Shown here one piece after another: positions 25,839 through 35,716 of a stretch of 64,000 nucleotides of DNA (positions are counted from its first letter, which is position 1; each line of letters starts with the position of its first letter). The stretch covers positions 186,001 through 250,000 of the forward strand of contig NZ_CADIKK010000006.1 of NCBI RefSeq assembly GCF_902859915.1. The letters run 5' to 3'. A program made the translations under genes and the position numbers. Source of the stretch: Paraburkholderia ultramafica. GTDB lineage: Bacteria > Pseudomonadota > Gammaproteobacteria > Burkholderiales > Burkholderiaceae. The notes under the pieces were generated by a model. The model saw only the letters and a program-made list of their open reading frames with translations, was not told the DNA's origin and searched no databases.

Positions 25839-26534
25839 GTGATACGCAAGGGCCGACCGTTGTCCGATGCCGGACGCCATTCGGACGGCCCGCGCGATGA
25901 AAACGACGATTCGTTCGATCCGTTCGAATCGTTCGACGCACACGATCGCGCCGCGGGCCGCAGCCCGCAGCGCGCTCAGTCTGAATCCTCCCCGCCCACC
26001 GCCTCGGATCCCTCCGAGACCACCTATACCCGCTCGCGTCGCACGCCTGGCGAAGCGAAACCGGGGCAAGACGAAGCCAAAAAATCTCAACGTCCGGCAC
26101 GTTCGCTAAAAGGACGCGCGCTCGGCTATCTGTCACGCCGTGAATACAGTCGCGCCGAACTCGCGCGCAAACTGAAGCCATTCGTCGAGGAAACCGATTC
26201 GCTCGACACGGTGCTCGATGCGCTGGAGGCCGAAAACTGGCTATCCGACTCGCGTTTCGCGGAAAGCTTGATCCACCGGCGCTCGTCGCGGCTCGGCACG
26301 AGTCGGATCCTGGGCGAACTGAAGCAGCACGCGGTCGACCAGACGCTCGTCGAAGAGGCCAGTGCGCAATTGCGTGAAACCGAACTCGCGCGCGCTCAAG
26401 CCGTATGGCGCAAGAAATTCGGCCAGCTTCCCGAAACGCCGGCCGAGCGGGCGAAGCAAACGCGCTTTCTGGCGTCGCGCGGTTTCTCGGGCGCGACGAT
26501 CGGCAAAATCCTCAAAGGCATCGACGAGGAATAG
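25839..26534 (+). CDS. recX: RecA regulator RecX with N-terminal extension
   Basis: A 231-residue protein starting at GTG. RecX caps and inhibits RecA filaments. The conserved part begins at about residue 87 (RSLKGRALGYLSRREYSRAE) and runs to FLASRGFSGATIGKIL, with the three tandem helical repeats expected. The first 85 residues are Asp/Ser/Pro/Arg-rich and probably disordered, making the protein roughly 75 residues longer than most RecX proteins. It is co-transcribed with recA. No better internal start with a ribosome site is evident. Confidence 0.92.
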   Translation: MIRKGRPLSDAGRHSDGPRDENDDSFDPFESFDAHDRAAGRSPQRAQSESSPPTASDPSETTYTRSRRTPGEAKPGQDEAKKSQRPARSLKGRALGYLSRREYSRAELARKLKPFVEETDSLDTVLDALEAENWLSDSRFAESLIHRRSSRLGTSRILGELKQHAVDQTLVEEASAQLRETELARAQAVWRKKFGQLPETPAERAKQTRFLASRGFSGATIGKILKGIDEE

Positions 26535-26636
26535 AGCGGCGCTTAGCCGCGTTGACTTTCGGCATCGTCTTTTGGGCTTGCCTTTCGGATTTGCCTTTCG
26601 GCCTCGCACCCCGTCCCTTCAAGACAGTTCCCCGGC

Positions 26637-26663
26637 GCTCAGCCGCCCGCCAGGCGGCTGAGC
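26637..26663 (+). terminator. GC-rich hairpin after recX
   Basis: GCTCAGCCGCC and its exact complement flank a five-base loop, about 100 bases after the recX stop. There is no T tract, so termination strength is uncertain. Between the stop and the hairpin the 11-mer TTGCCTTTCGG occurs twice (26578 and 26591). Confidence 0.5.
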
Positions 26664-26735
26664 GCATTCCAACCTGTCCCAAATACCCAGTATGCTAAAA
26701 TTCGCGGGTTTTCCAATCCGGCCTTTCCTTCCCGC

Positions 26736-27476
26736 ATGCCGCTCTCCCCGCCAGTGTCCCGTCAGTTGCGCCACCGTCGCGCAATCAGAGCGGAAGCCTA
26801 TGAGCGAGCCGATGGCCTGTGGGATGTGGAAGCGTGCTTGACCGACGAAAAGCCACGCGATGTGGCGCTTGCGTCGGGCGTCCGGCCCAATGGTCAGCCG
26901 ATCCATGAACTCTGGCTTCGCATCACCATCGATCGCAAGCTCAATGTCGTCGACGCCGAGGCGTCGTCCGACTGGGTGCCCTATCCTGGTTTGTGCCAAG
27001 TCAGCAATCCCGCCTACCGTGCCCTCATCGGGCTCAATCTGCTCCACAACTTCCGTCGCGATGCTGCCCGTTTGCTGGGCGGCACGGCCGGTTGCACGCA
27101 TCTCACCGAGCTGTGCGCAATCCTGCCGACCGCCGCGATTCAGGCATTCGCCGGCGACGTGTGGAACACCGGCGACAGCACACCAGGCGCGAAGGCCAGT
27201 TCTGGAGACGAATCGTCTAACAGCACAGGCGAGCATTCCAACGACAAACCGCCATTCCAGCTGGGACGCTGCCACGCACTGCGTTTCGACGGCGAGGCGG
27301 TGCAACAGTTTTATCCGCGCTGGTATGGCCACGCACCGCATTCAGCGGAGCGCGCGGCAGCGTCAGGCGGCGGGGCGGTTCGCCAGCCAGGCAAGGGCGG
27401 CATCGCGTCCGGCATGAACGACGGCAGCGGAAACGAAGTTCAATCCAACTCTCAGACTGAAGGGAATCACGCATGA
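26736..27476 (+). CDS. DUF2889 protein coupled to sucC
   Basis: A 246-residue protein whose first 140 residues match DUF2889: [39 protein letters not shown] and a Cys/His pair in [13 protein letters not shown]. The remaining part is Ser/Asn/Gly-rich with one ordered piece ([21 protein letters not shown]). The stop overlaps the sucC start as ATGA, so the two are probably translated together. The family has no known function; in this bacterial group it commonly precedes sucC. Confidence 0.82.
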   Translation: MPLSPPVSRQLRHRRAIRAEAYERADGLWDVEACLTDEKPRDVALASGVRPNGQPIHELWLRITIDRKLNVVDAEASSDWVPYPGLCQVSNPAYRALIGLNLLHNFRRDAARLLGGTAGCTHLTELCAILPTAAIQAFAGDVWNTGDSTPGAKASSGDESSNSTGEHSNDKPPFQLGRCHALRFDGEAVQQFYPRWYGHAPHSAERAAASGGGAVRQPGKGGIASGMNDGSGNEVQSNSQTEGNHA

Positions 27477-28642
27477 AGATTCACGAGTACCAGGGTAAGG
27501 AAATCCTGCGGAAATTCGGCGTCGCGGTACCGCGCGGCAAGCCGGTCTTCTCGGTGGATGATGCGGTCAAGGCCGCGCAAGAGCTCGGCGGCCCGGTTTG
27601 GGTCGTGAAGGCTCAGATCCACGCGGGTGGCCGTGGCAAGGGCGGCGGCGTGAAAGTCGCCAAGTCGCTGGAACAGGTTCGCGAATACTCGAACCAGATC
27701 CTCGGCATGCAGCTCGTCACGCACCAGACCGGTCCGGAAGGCCAGAAGGTGAACCGTCTGCTGATCGAAGAAGGCGCTGACATCAAGAAGGAACTGTATG
27801 TCGGCCTCGTGATCGATCGCGTTTCGCAGAAGATCGTCGTGATGGCATCGAGCGAAGGCGGCATGGACGTCGAAGAAGTTGCGGAAAAGACGCCTGAGCT
27901 GATCCACAAGGTTGCTGTCGACCCGTCGACCGGCCTGAAGGACGCTGAAGCTGACGACCTCGCGAAGAAAATCGGCGTGCCCGACGCATCGATCCCGCAA
28001 GCGCGCGCGATCCTGCAAGGCCTGTACAAGGCATTCTGGGAAACCGACGCATCGCTGGCCGAAATCAACCCGCTGATCCTGACCGGCGACGGCAAGGTCA
28101 TCGCGCTGGACGCCAAGTTCAACTTCGATTCGAACGCGCTGTTCCGTCACCCGGAAATCGTCGCGTACCGCGATCTGGACGAAGAAGATCCGGCTGAAGT
28201 CGAAGCGTCGAAGTTCGACCTCGCGTACATCTCGCTCGACGGCAACATCGGCTGCCTCGTGAACGGCGCTGGCCTCGCAATGGCGACGATGGACACCATC
28301 AAGCTGTTCGGCGGCGAACCGGCGAACTTCCTGGACGTGGGCGGTGGCGCCACGACCGAGAAGGTCACGGAAGCGTTCAAGATCATGCTGAAGAACCCGA
28401 ACCTGACCGCGATTCTGGTCAACATTTTCGGCGGCATCATGCGCTGCGACGTGATCGCGGAAGGCGTGATCGCGGCGTCGAAGGCTGTGTCGCTGAAGGT
28501 GCCGCTCGTGGTCCGCATGAAGGGCACGAACGAAGACCTGGGCAAGAAGATGCTCGCTGAATCCGGTCTGCCGATCATCGCGGCGGACAGCATGGAAGAA
28601 GCGGCTCAGAAGGTCGTCGCGGCCGCTTCGGGCAAGGCGTAA
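27473..28642 (+). CDS. sucC: Succinyl-CoA synthetase beta subunit
   Basis: A 389-residue subunit of the TCA-cycle enzyme that makes ATP (or GTP) from succinyl-CoA. The ATP-grasp domain starts [17 protein letters not shown] and includes the glycine-rich segment [13 protein letters not shown]. The C-terminal domain holds the power helix and phosphohistidine contact region ([37 protein letters not shown]). It is full length and paired with sucD after 137 bases. Confidence 0.97.
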   Translation: MKIHEYQGKEILRKFGVAVPRGKPVFSVDDAVKAAQELGGPVWVVKAQIHAGGRGKGGGVKVAKSLEQVREYSNQILGMQLVTHQTGPEGQKVNRLLIEEGADIKKELYVGLVIDRVSQKIVVMASSEGGMDVEEVAEKTPELIHKVAVDPSTGLKDAEADDLAKKIGVPDASIPQARAILQGLYKAFWETDASLAEINPLILTGDGKVIALDAKFNFDSNALFRHPEIVAYRDLDEEDPAEVEASKFDLAYISLDGNIGCLVNGAGLAMATMDTIKLFGGEPANFLDVGGGATTEKVTEAFKIMLKNPNLTAILVNIFGGIMRCDVIAEGVIAASKAVSLKVPLVVRMKGTNEDLGKKMLAESGLPIIAADSMEEAAQKVVAAASGKA

Positions 28643-28779
28643 GCCTCGTCCCGCCGCGTTTACCAGGCGCTTTTCCAGGATTAACCAGGATTACGAATGG
28701 CGGCGCGTGAGCGGCGCGGGCGGAGAACATCCCGCCGCGCCACTCAACCGCGCGACGCCAAACGAACAGAGGTCAATAC

Positions 28780-29661
28780 ATGTCGATTCTGATTAACAAA
28801 GACACCAAGGTCATCACGCAGGGCATCACCGGCAAGACCGGTCAGTTCCATACGCGTGCTTGCCGTGAATATGCAAACGGCCGCGAAGCGTACGTTGCAG
28901 GCGTGAACCCGAAGCGGGCCGGCGAAGATTTCGAAGGCATTCCTATCTACGCTAGCGTCGCCGAAGCCAAGGCCGAAACGGGCGCGACCGTGTCGGTGAT
29001 TTACGTGCCGCCGGCAGGCGCTGCTGCCGCAATCTGGGAAGCCGTCGAAGCCGACCTGGATCTGGCGATCTGTATCACGGAAGGCATTCCTGTCCGTGAC
29101 ATGATCGAGATCAAGGACCGTATGCGTCGCGAAAACCGCAAGACGCTGCTGCTCGGACCGAACTGCCCGGGCACGATCACGCCGGACGAACTGAAGATCG
29201 GCATCATGCCGGGTCACATCCACCGCAAGGGCCGCATCGGCGTCGTGTCGCGTTCGGGCACGCTGACGTATGAAGCAGTCGGCCAGTTGACGGCGATCGG
29301 CCTCGGCCAATCGTCGGCAGTCGGCATCGGCGGCGACCCGATCAACGGTCTGAAGCACATCGACGTGATGAAGATGTTCAACGACGATCCGGATACGGAC
29401 GCCGTCATCATGATCGGCGAGATCGGCGGTCCGGACGAAGCGAACGCTGCTGAGTGGATCAAGGGCAACATGAAGAAGCCGGTGGTTGGCTTCATCGCGG
29501 GCGTGACGGCGCCTCCGGGCAAGCGCATGGGCCATGCTGGCGCGCTGATCTCGGGCGGTGCGGACACGGCTGAAGCGAAGCTGGAAATCATGGACGCGTG
29601 CGGTATCAAGGTCACGAAGAACCCGTCGGAAATGGCGCGTCTTCTGAAGGCGATGCTGTAA
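28780..29661 (+). CDS. sucD: Succinyl-CoA synthetase alpha subunit
   Basis: A 293-residue subunit that binds CoA and carries the phosphorylated histidine. GITGKTGQFHTR forms the CoA/nucleotide loop, LLGPNCPGTITPDE the conserved proline turn, and GHAGALISGGADTA the active-site histidine (His of MGHAGA). A strong GAGGTC-type site precedes the ATG. It completes the complex with SucC and is followed by a clear terminator. Confidence 0.97.
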   Translation: MSILINKDTKVITQGITGKTGQFHTRACREYANGREAYVAGVNPKRAGEDFEGIPIYASVAEAKAETGATVSVIYVPPAGAAAAIWEAVEADLDLAICITEGIPVRDMIEIKDRMRRENRKTLLLGPNCPGTITPDELKIGIMPGHIHRKGRIGVVSRSGTLTYEAVGQLTAIGLGQSSAVGIGGDPINGLKHIDVMKMFNDDPDTDAVIMIGEIGGPDEANAAEWIKGNMKKPVVGFIAGVTAPPGKRMGHAGALISGGADTAEAKLEIMDACGIKVTKNPSEMARLLKAML

Positions 29662-29736
29662 ATCGAAATTCGCGTGCTGCAGCGGCGCGATTTTTGTTAA
29701 GCTTACGAAGTCCTTTCGTGAGCGAGCGGTCCTAAA

Positions 29737-29770
29737 AGGCGGGGGAGTTTTAGACTCCTCCGCTTTTTTA
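29737..29770 (+). terminator. Rho-independent terminator of sucCD
   Basis: A stem GCGGGGGAG pairing with CTCCTCCGC (one G-T pair), loop of about seven bases, then seven T. It lies some 75 bases after the sucD stop. Confidence 0.85.
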
Positions 29771-29807
29771 TTGTCCGCGCGTCAGATTTTTTCTTATTCT
29801 TCCACTC

Positions 29808-30512
29808 ATGCTCGAGTTCTTCACGACCCTCCATTGGGGCGCGGTCTTCCAGATCATCGTCATCGACATCCTGCTGGGTGGCGATAACGCTGTCGTGATC
29901 GCGCTGGCCTGCCGCAATCTGCCGCCCCCGCAGCGCATCCGGGGCGTGCTGTGGGGCACGGCGGGCGCGATCGCGCTGCGCGTGGCGCTGATCGCGTTCG
30001 CGGTGGTGCTGCTCGATGTGCCGCTGCTGAAATTCACGGGCGGTCTGTTGCTGCTGTGGATCGGCGTGCGCCTGATGGCGCCGGCGCACGACGTGCATGA
30101 GAACATCAAGCCGGCCGACAAGCTGATGGCGGCGGTCAAGACCATCATCGTCGCGGATGCGGTGATGAGCCTCGACAACGTCATCGCGATTGCGGGCGCG
30201 GCCGAAGCCGCCGATCAGGAGCATCGTCTCGCGCTGGTGATTTTCGGGCTGGTGGTGAGTATTCCGCTGATCATCTGGGGCAGCCAGCTGGTCCTCAAGC
30301 TGCTCGACCGCTTTCCGATCGTCATCGTGCTCGGCGCCGCGCTGCTGGGCTGGATCGCGGGCGGCCTGATCGTCAACGACCCGGCTGGCGACCGTTGGCC
30401 GATCCTCGATACGCCTGCCGCCGAATACGGGATGAGCGTCGGGGGGGCGTTGTTCGTCGTGATCCTCGGGTATCTGTTGAAGCGTCGCAATGCCAATCGC
30501 GCGGCGGCGTGA
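29808..30512 (+). CDS. TerC-family membrane protein (probable metal exporter)
   Basis: A 234-residue protein with seven hydrophobic helices and the two TerC acidic motifs: DILLGGDNAVVIALA near the N-terminus and DAVMSLDNVIAIAGA in the middle, whose aspartates and asparagines lie in the membrane. It belongs to the YjbE/YkoY-like group, which in other bacteria exports manganese or helps load exported metalloenzymes. No manganese riboswitch is visible in the short leader between the sucD terminator and the start. A terminator follows. Confidence 0.87.
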   Translation: MLEFFTTLHWGAVFQIIVIDILLGGDNAVVIALACRNLPPPQRIRGVLWGTAGAIALRVALIAFAVVLLDVPLLKFTGGLLLLWIGVRLMAPAHDVHENIKPADKLMAAVKTIIVADAVMSLDNVIAIAGAAEAADQEHRLALVIFGLVVSIPLIIWGSQLVLKLLDRFPIVIVLGAALLGWIAGGLIVNDPAGDRWPILDTPAAEYGMSVGGALFVVILGYLLKRRNANRAAA

Positions 30513-30641
30513 GGCTCATGGTTGTACGGCGGCCGACGCGATGCGAGCGTGCGAACCTGAAGCGGAATTCGCCGCCGCCGCATTAGCGCAACGTTAGCCA
30601 TTCGGCTGACTGTGAGCCGCGAGCGTCGCTGGCTACGATAG

Positions 30642-30679
30642 AAACGCCTGTTCCCGATCCGGGGCCCAGGCGTTTTTCG
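30642..30679 (+). terminator. Rho-independent terminator after terC
   Basis: AAACGCCTG pairs with CAGGCGTTT around a 16-base loop and is followed by a T run. It separates the terC transcript from the pilin gene. Confidence 0.8.
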
Positions 30680-30695
30680 TTTCAGGAGCCTGCCA

Positions 30696-31319
30696 ATGAT
30701 CTTTACCTTGCCGTATTCCCCTTATTCCCAGTCCACGCTGGCCGCGCGCTCCCTGTTCGGGCGAGCGGGCTGGTCCGCGCGGCTGGCGCGCGCCTGCCGC
30801 CGCTTCGGCGTCGGCTTCACGCTAATCGAACTGATGATCGTGCTGGCGATTGTCGGCGTGATCGCTGCCTATGCGATTCCCGCGTACCAGGACTATCTGG
30901 CTCGCAGCCGGGTAGGCGAGGGGCTGTCGCTCGCATCCTCCGCGCGGCTCGCGGTGGCCGAAAACGCCGCGAGCGGCAATGCGTTCAGCGGCGGTTATGC
31001 GTCGCCGCCCGCGACCCGCAACGTCGAGTCCATCCGGGTCGACGACGATACCGGCCAGATCACGATCGCGTTCACGACACGCGTCGCGCCGAGCGGTTCG
31101 AACACGCTGACGCTGGTGCCGTCGGTCCCCGACAATGCGGATGCGCCGACCGCGCGTGTCGCGTTGAGCAAGGGCTCGGTGCAGGCCGGCGCGCTGACGT
31201 GGGAATGTTTCGCCGGCGGCAAAACGGCGTCTTCGTTGCCGGCGCCGGGCGCGGGGCCCGCACCCACCGATGCGCCCACCCTCGCGTCGAATCTGGCGCC
31301 GCCGGAATGCCGCTCGTGA
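30696..31319 (+). CDS. pilA: Type IV pilin with long leader and Pro/Ala/Ser-rich loop
   Basis: A 207-residue prepilin. The PilD cleavage site is after Gly40 in [12 protein letters not shown], leaving a mature N-terminal Phe and Glu5, followed by the usual hydrophobic helix. The leader of 40 residues is far longer than the 6-8 of ordinary type IVa pilins, but the ATG has AGGAG eight bases before it and no internal start exists. Cys171 and Cys205 bound the D-region loop, inside which residues 177-194 are rich in Pro, Ala, Ser and Thr, a likely O-glycosylation segment. The next gene encodes a PglL-type enzyme. Confidence 0.88.
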   Translation: MIFTLPYSPYSQSTLAARSLFGRAGWSARLARACRRFGVGFTLIELMIVLAIVGVIAAYAIPAYQDYLARSRVGEGLSLASSARLAVAENAASGNAFSGGYASPPATRNVESIRVDDDTGQITIAFTTRVAPSGSNTLTLVPSVPDNADAPTARVALSKGSVQAGALTWECFAGGKTASSLPAPGAGPAPTDAPTLASNLAPPECRS

Positions 31320-31479
31320 ATCAGCGCGTGAATCGGTACGTGACCGGGTGCCAGAGTCGCCGTGTGAACACAATCTGCACGTAAAAGCCTGATTTTCGGC
31401 ATATTTCAGCCGGGCCGGCGCACAGCGCAAGGAATTTTTTGTATAGTGCGCCGGTTGCTGACGCCCTCCCGGTTACTCG

Positions 31480-33264
31480 ATGCCCTCCCCATTTGCGCGC
31501 TACCTGTCTCTCATTCTGTTGGCTCTCGCGTTGGTGCTGCCTTACGCAGTCCCCAATCATACGTACCCGATTCCGACCTTTTACGCTGAATTCACCTCGC
31601 TCGGGCTGTATCTGTTCACCGGCGTGGCTGTCGTGCTGCTGGTGGCGACTGCCAGGCCGCGCATTGCGTTCGCGTCGCCGACGGTCGCACTGGTGCCGTT
31701 GCTGTTCGGACTGGTGCTGGTCGCGCAAGCGGTGGTGTTGCCGGTCTTGCAGCCGTCGATGAACTGGCTCGGCGGCAGCTTCCTGCTTGCTGCATTGATG
31801 GCCGTGCATGTCGGCTACGGCTTCACGCGTGCCAGGCTCGACGAGACCGCGTTGCGGTGGGCGGCTGGCGCGTTGATCGTCGGCGGCCTGTTCGCGGTGT
31901 TCTGTCAGGTGATCCAGCTATTTCACCTCGAGACGCGCGTGTCGCCGTTCGTGGTCGCATATAACGTGACCGTCGAGCGCCGGCCGTTCGGCAATATGGC
32001 GCAGGCGAACCACCTCGCCACCTACATCGCGTTCGCGATGGCGGGCGCGCTGTTGCTCGTGCAGACACGGCGGCTGGCCGTCGGCATCTGGCTGCTCGTA
32101 TCGACGATCTTCGCGGTGGGACTGGCGCTGACCGTGTCGCGCGGTCCGTGGCTGCAGATGGGGGTGATCGTCGTCGCGGGTTTCTGGATGGCGTTCGCGC
32201 AGATTCGCAGTGAACCGCTGCTACGCCGCAGCAATCGTGAGTGGATCATTCCGATTGCGCTGGCGGTGCTGTTCTTCGTGGTCAATGCGCTGATCCGCTG
32301 GGCCAACGTGCACTATCACCTGGAGCTGGCGCAGTCGGCGGCCGATCGTTTCAAGGACGCCGGCCAGATCGCGCCGCGCCTCGCGCTGTGGAAGTACGGC
32401 TGGACGATGTTCAGGACGCATCCGCTGCTGGGCGTCGGTTGGGGCGAATTTCCGAGCTACCAGTACGAGCTTGTGAAGACGCTAGGCGGTGTCGAGATCG
32501 CCAATAATTCGCACGATATCTTCATCGACCTGCTCGCGAAGACAGGTTTGATCGGCCTTGCGATCGTGCTGTTCGGGCTGGTCACCTGGCTCGTGCGGGT
32601 GGTGCGCGCACCGCAAAGCGCGGCGCGCATATTCGGCATCGCGCTGATCGGCGTGCTGACGATGCACGCGCTGGTCGAATATCCGCAGCAGTACATGTTC
32701 TTCCTGCTGCCGGCGATGTTCGTGTTCGGCCTGCTGGAGACACGGCCGTTGCGTCTCGTGCCTGGACGTCTGTCGTTCGGCGCGTTTGCGGTGGTGGTGT
32801 TCGGCGGGCTGGCGGCGCTGTATCCGGCGTATCGCGACTACGCGCGCGCCGAGGTGCTGTACTACGGCGAGCGGCCTGCGGAGCAATACACCGCGGCCCC
32901 GTCGTTCCTGTTCCAGGCCTGGGGCGAGTACGGTCTCGCGACGCTGCAGCCGATGAATGCGATGAACCTGCAACACAAACTCGCGATGCACAAGCAGGCA
33001 ATCGCGCTGCTGCCGGGCGAAACCGTGTTGCGCCGCTATGCGGTGCTGCAGGCGCTGAGCGGGGATACGGCGGCAGCGCTCGACACGGTCGCACGCCTGA
33101 AGATTTTTTCTGAGGAACTGAAGGACTGGCCGGCGCAGTTGAGCTATGTGTACCAATTGACCGACGAGCAGAAGTCGCTGGCTGGCTTCAAGGCGGAACT
33201 GGTCAAGCGCTACGGCACGCCGTCGTCCGACGTCAATCAGGACGACGACAGCGACGAGGATTGA
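31480..33264 (+). CDS. pglL: O-oligosaccharyltransferase PglL/Wzy-type ligase
   Basis: A 594-residue inner-membrane protein with ten or more helices and a large periplasmic loop, of the O-antigen ligase/PglL superfamily. It has the Wzy_C signature around HPLLGVGWGEFPSYQ and the family histidine in EIANNSHDIFIDLLAKTGL, followed by a C-terminal soluble domain typical of the PglL branch (about residues 430-590). PglL moves lipid-linked glycans in bulk to Ser/Thr in low-complexity regions of exported proteins. It lies directly after a pilin with such a region, so pilin is a likely substrate, although general glycosylation is also known in this group. Confidence 0.88.
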   Translation: MPSPFARYLSLILLALALVLPYAVPNHTYPIPTFYAEFTSLGLYLFTGVAVVLLVATARPRIAFASPTVALVPLLFGLVLVAQAVVLPVLQPSMNWLGGSFLLAALMAVHVGYGFTRARLDETALRWAAGALIVGGLFAVFCQVIQLFHLETRVSPFVVAYNVTVERRPFGNMAQANHLATYIAFAMAGALLLVQTRRLAVGIWLLVSTIFAVGLALTVSRGPWLQMGVIVVAGFWMAFAQIRSEPLLRRSNREWIIPIALAVLFFVVNALIRWANVHYHLELAQSAADRFKDAGQIAPRLALWKYGWTMFRTHPLLGVGWGEFPSYQYELVKTLGGVEIANNSHDIFIDLLAKTGLIGLAIVLFGLVTWLVRVVRAPQSAARIFGIALIGVLTMHALVEYPQQYMFFLLPAMFVFGLLETRPLRLVPGRLSFGAFAVVVFGGLAALYPAYRDYARAEVLYYGERPAEQYTAAPSFLFQAWGEYGLATLQPMNAMNLQHKLAMHKQAIALLPGETVLRRYAVLQALSGDTAAALDTVARLKIFSEELKDWPAQLSYVYQLTDEQKSLAGFKAELVKRYGTPSSDVNQDDDSDED

Positions 33265-33330
33265 CGTCGTCGCGCTCGTTTCAAAGCTTCAAAGCGTTAA
33301 AGGGGAGTGAGGCGATGACGCAGGCCGTCA

Positions 33331-33807
33331 TCAACCCGCTACCCAATCCCCCGATTTCCCGCCATGCTTCTCCAGCACCTTCACTTCAGTGATCGTCATG
33401 CCCCGATCCACGGCCTTGCACATGTCGTACACCGTCAGTAGTCCCACCTGCACGGCGGTCAGCGCTTCCATCTCCACACCCGTGCGTCCTAGCGTTTCGA
33501 CCTGAACCGTGCAGTGCACGCCAGGCAGCGTCTCATCGAGTTCGAAGTCCACCTTGACACGCGTCAGCGCGAGCGGATGACAGAGCGGAATCAGATCGGC
33601 CGTGCGTTTCGAGCCTTGAATCGCCGCAATGCGCGCGATGCCGATCACGTCGCCCTTCTTGGCGTTGCCGTCGCGGATCAGCGCGAACGTCTCCGGCAGC
33701 ATGCGGATCGAGCCGCGCGCAACGGCGATGCGCTTGGTCTCCTGCTTGCCGCCGACATCCACCATATGCGCCTGGCCGGCGGCGTCGAAATGAGTGAGTT
33801 CAGGCAT
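33331..33807 (-). CDS. moaC: Cyclic pyranopterin monophosphate synthase MoaC
   Basis: A 158-residue enzyme that, after MoaA, forms cyclic pyranopterin monophosphate in molybdenum cofactor synthesis. It begins [17 protein letters not shown] and contains the active-site segments [13 protein letters not shown] and [13 protein letters not shown], then [11 protein letters not shown], with conserved Lys and Asp residues. Length is normal. It converges on pglL and stands alone. Confidence 0.96.
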   Translation of the reverse strand: MPELTHFDAAGQAHMVDVGGKQETKRIAVARGSIRMLPETFALIRDGNAKKGDVIGIARIAAIQGSKRTADLIPLCHPLALTRVKVDFELDETLPGVHCTVQVETLGRTGVEMEALTAVQVGLLTVYDMCKAVDRGMTITEVKVLEKHGGKSGDWVAG

Positions 33808-33952
33808 GTTTGGGCTCCTTCAGAGGGCGCCTATCATAGCAGTGCGGCGCGAGCACCCGAATCGCCGCGGCGACTGATTACAATTGCCCTGTGCCCGCTA
33901 TCTTAGTCCGAGCGGCGGGCGTCGCTTTCGACTTCGTCATAACGACCTCGCG

Positions 33953-35662
33953 ATGCGTCCGAAACGGCTTCTTGCTGCGTTGTTGTCTGTCGCGCTCGCG
34001 GCGCCGCCGGGCGCGTTCGCGCAATCGCACGCCGGCTCGAACCTCGCGCTCAACGCGCAGGCGGCTGAGTCGCCGCTGGTCAGCGGCCCGGCCGAAACCT
34101 ACGCCGACCCGCTCGTGCCGCCCGACATCGCGCAAGGCGTGTTCGGCGTGTACGGTGGCGCGCAGAGCCGCCTCTCCGGCAACACCGGTGTGAACAGCAG
34201 TTGGCGCGCACCGATCGTCACGCAGCAATTACCTGACCTCGGCAACGGCGGCTCCGGTTCGCTGACGCCGCAGGCCGAACGCAAGCTCGGCGAGCGCGTG
34301 ATGCGCGAAGTGCGCCGCGACCCCGACTATCTCGACGACTGGCTGGTGCGCGATTACCTGAACTCGGTGGCCGCCAAACTCGCCGCGGCGGCGAGCGCGC
34401 TGTACATCGGCGGCTATCGTCCGGACTTCGATCTGTTCGCGGTGCGCGACGCGCAGATCAACGCGTTCTCGCTACCTGGCGGTTTCATCGGCGTGAATAC
34501 CGGTTTGATCACGGCGACGCAGACTGAGTCCGAACTGGCGTCGGTGCTCGGTCATGAAATGGGCCACGTATTGCAGCGTCACATCTCGCGCATGATGACG
34601 GCCGGCGAGCACAGCACCTATGCCGCGCTTGCCGGCATGTTGTTCGGCGTGCTGGCAGGCGTGCTCGCGCATAGCGGCGACCTGGGCAGCGCAATTGCGA
34701 TCGGCGGCCAGGCTTATGCGGTCGACAACCAGTTGCGCTTCTCGCGTTCCGCCGAGCACGAGGCGGATCGCGTCGGCTTTCTTCTGCTGGCCGGCGCGGG
34801 GTATGACCCGTACGCGATGGCCACCTTCTTTGGCCGGCTCGATCGTGCGGCGATGAACGACATGGGCATCCCGGCGTACGCGCGCACGCACCCGCTGACC
34901 GGCGAACGGATCGCCGACATGGAGGACCGTGCGCGCCGCGCGCCGTACCGACAGCCGCATCAGGCGTCCGAATACGGCTTTGTGCGCGCGCGGGCGCGGT
35001 TGCTGCAGGACCGCTCTCGCAGCGAGTACGCGGATGAGATTTCGCGCTTGCGCTCCGAAATCGACGATCGTACCGCGCTCAACGTCGCGGCGAACTGGTA
35101 TGGGATCGCGTATGGGCAGATGCTGCTCGAGCGTTATGACGACGCGGCAGCGTCGCTCGCGACTTCCCGCGCGGCGTTTGCGGCGGGCGAGCGCACGGAG
35201 GGCGGACCCGCGCGCAGCTCGCCGAGTCTCGACGTGCTGGCCGCCGATATCGCGCGGCGCGCCGGGCGCAACGACGAAGCCGCGCGTCTCGCTGAGTTTG
35301 CGCAGAAGCGCTGGCCGCAGTCGAACGCCGCGATCGACATCCATATCCGCACCTTGCTGACCTTGCGGCGATTCACCGATGCGCAGGCGCTCGCGCAGAA
35401 AGAGACCCGTGCCCAGCCGGATCAGCCGGCGTGGTGGCTGTATCTGGCGCAGGCAAGCGCGGGCAGCGGCGATGCGTTGACGCAGCATCGGGCGATGGCG
35501 GAAAAGTTCGCGCTGGAGGGGGCGTGGCCGTCGGCGATCCGGCAATTGAAGGACGCGCGCGATCTGAAGACGATTGGCTACTACGACCTCGCAACCATCG
35601 ATGCGCGGTTGCACGAAATGGAGAGCCGCTATAAGGAGGAGCGGCTCGACGAGAAGGGTTAG
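33953..35662 (+). CDS. BepA-like M48 metalloprotease with TPR tail
   Basis: A 569-residue exported protein: signal peptide (about 1-23, ending GAFAQ), M48 peptidase domain with the zinc site HEMGH and the third ligand Glu in SRSAEHEADRVG, and a C-terminal TPR region from about residue 340. This layout matches BepA/YfgC, which monitors outer-membrane assembly through LptD and BAM and degrades stalled proteins. The ATG at 33953 starts the signal; the frame upstream has no site. It diverges from moaC. Confidence 0.9.
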   Translation: MRPKRLLAALLSVALAAPPGAFAQSHAGSNLALNAQAAESPLVSGPAETYADPLVPPDIAQGVFGVYGGAQSRLSGNTGVNSSWRAPIVTQQLPDLGNGGSGSLTPQAERKLGERVMREVRRDPDYLDDWLVRDYLNSVAAKLAAAASALYIGGYRPDFDLFAVRDAQINAFSLPGGFIGVNTGLITATQTESELASVLGHEMGHVLQRHISRMMTAGEHSTYAALAGMLFGVLAGVLAHSGDLGSAIAIGGQAYAVDNQLRFSRSAEHEADRVGFLLLAGAGYDPYAMATFFGRLDRAAMNDMGIPAYARTHPLTGERIADMEDRARRAPYRQPHQASEYGFVRARARLLQDRSRSEYADEISRLRSEIDDRTALNVAANWYGIAYGQMLLERYDDAAASLATSRAAFAAGERTEGGPARSSPSLDVLAADIARRAGRNDEAARLAEFAQKRWPQSNAAIDIHIRTLLTLRRFTDAQALAQKETRAQPDQPAWWLYLAQASAGSGDALTQHRAMAEKFALEGAWPSAIRQLKDARDLKTIGYYDLATIDARLHEMESRYKEERLDEKG

Positions 35663-35716
35663 GGCTGGACCTGGTTATCTGGGTGCAACGAGGCTGGATG
35701 CCATGCACCCAAAACC

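Noticed and set aside
26578..26601. TTGCCTTTCGG repeated twice with a 13-base period, considered as a short repeat array
   Set aside because: Only two copies near recX; not enough for a CRISPR or an iteron set. No CRISPR array was seen anywhere in the window.
29662..29807. Possible manganese (yybP-ykoY) riboswitch before terC
   Set aside because: The leader after the sucD terminator is only some 40 bases, too short for the aptamer, and no motif is visible.
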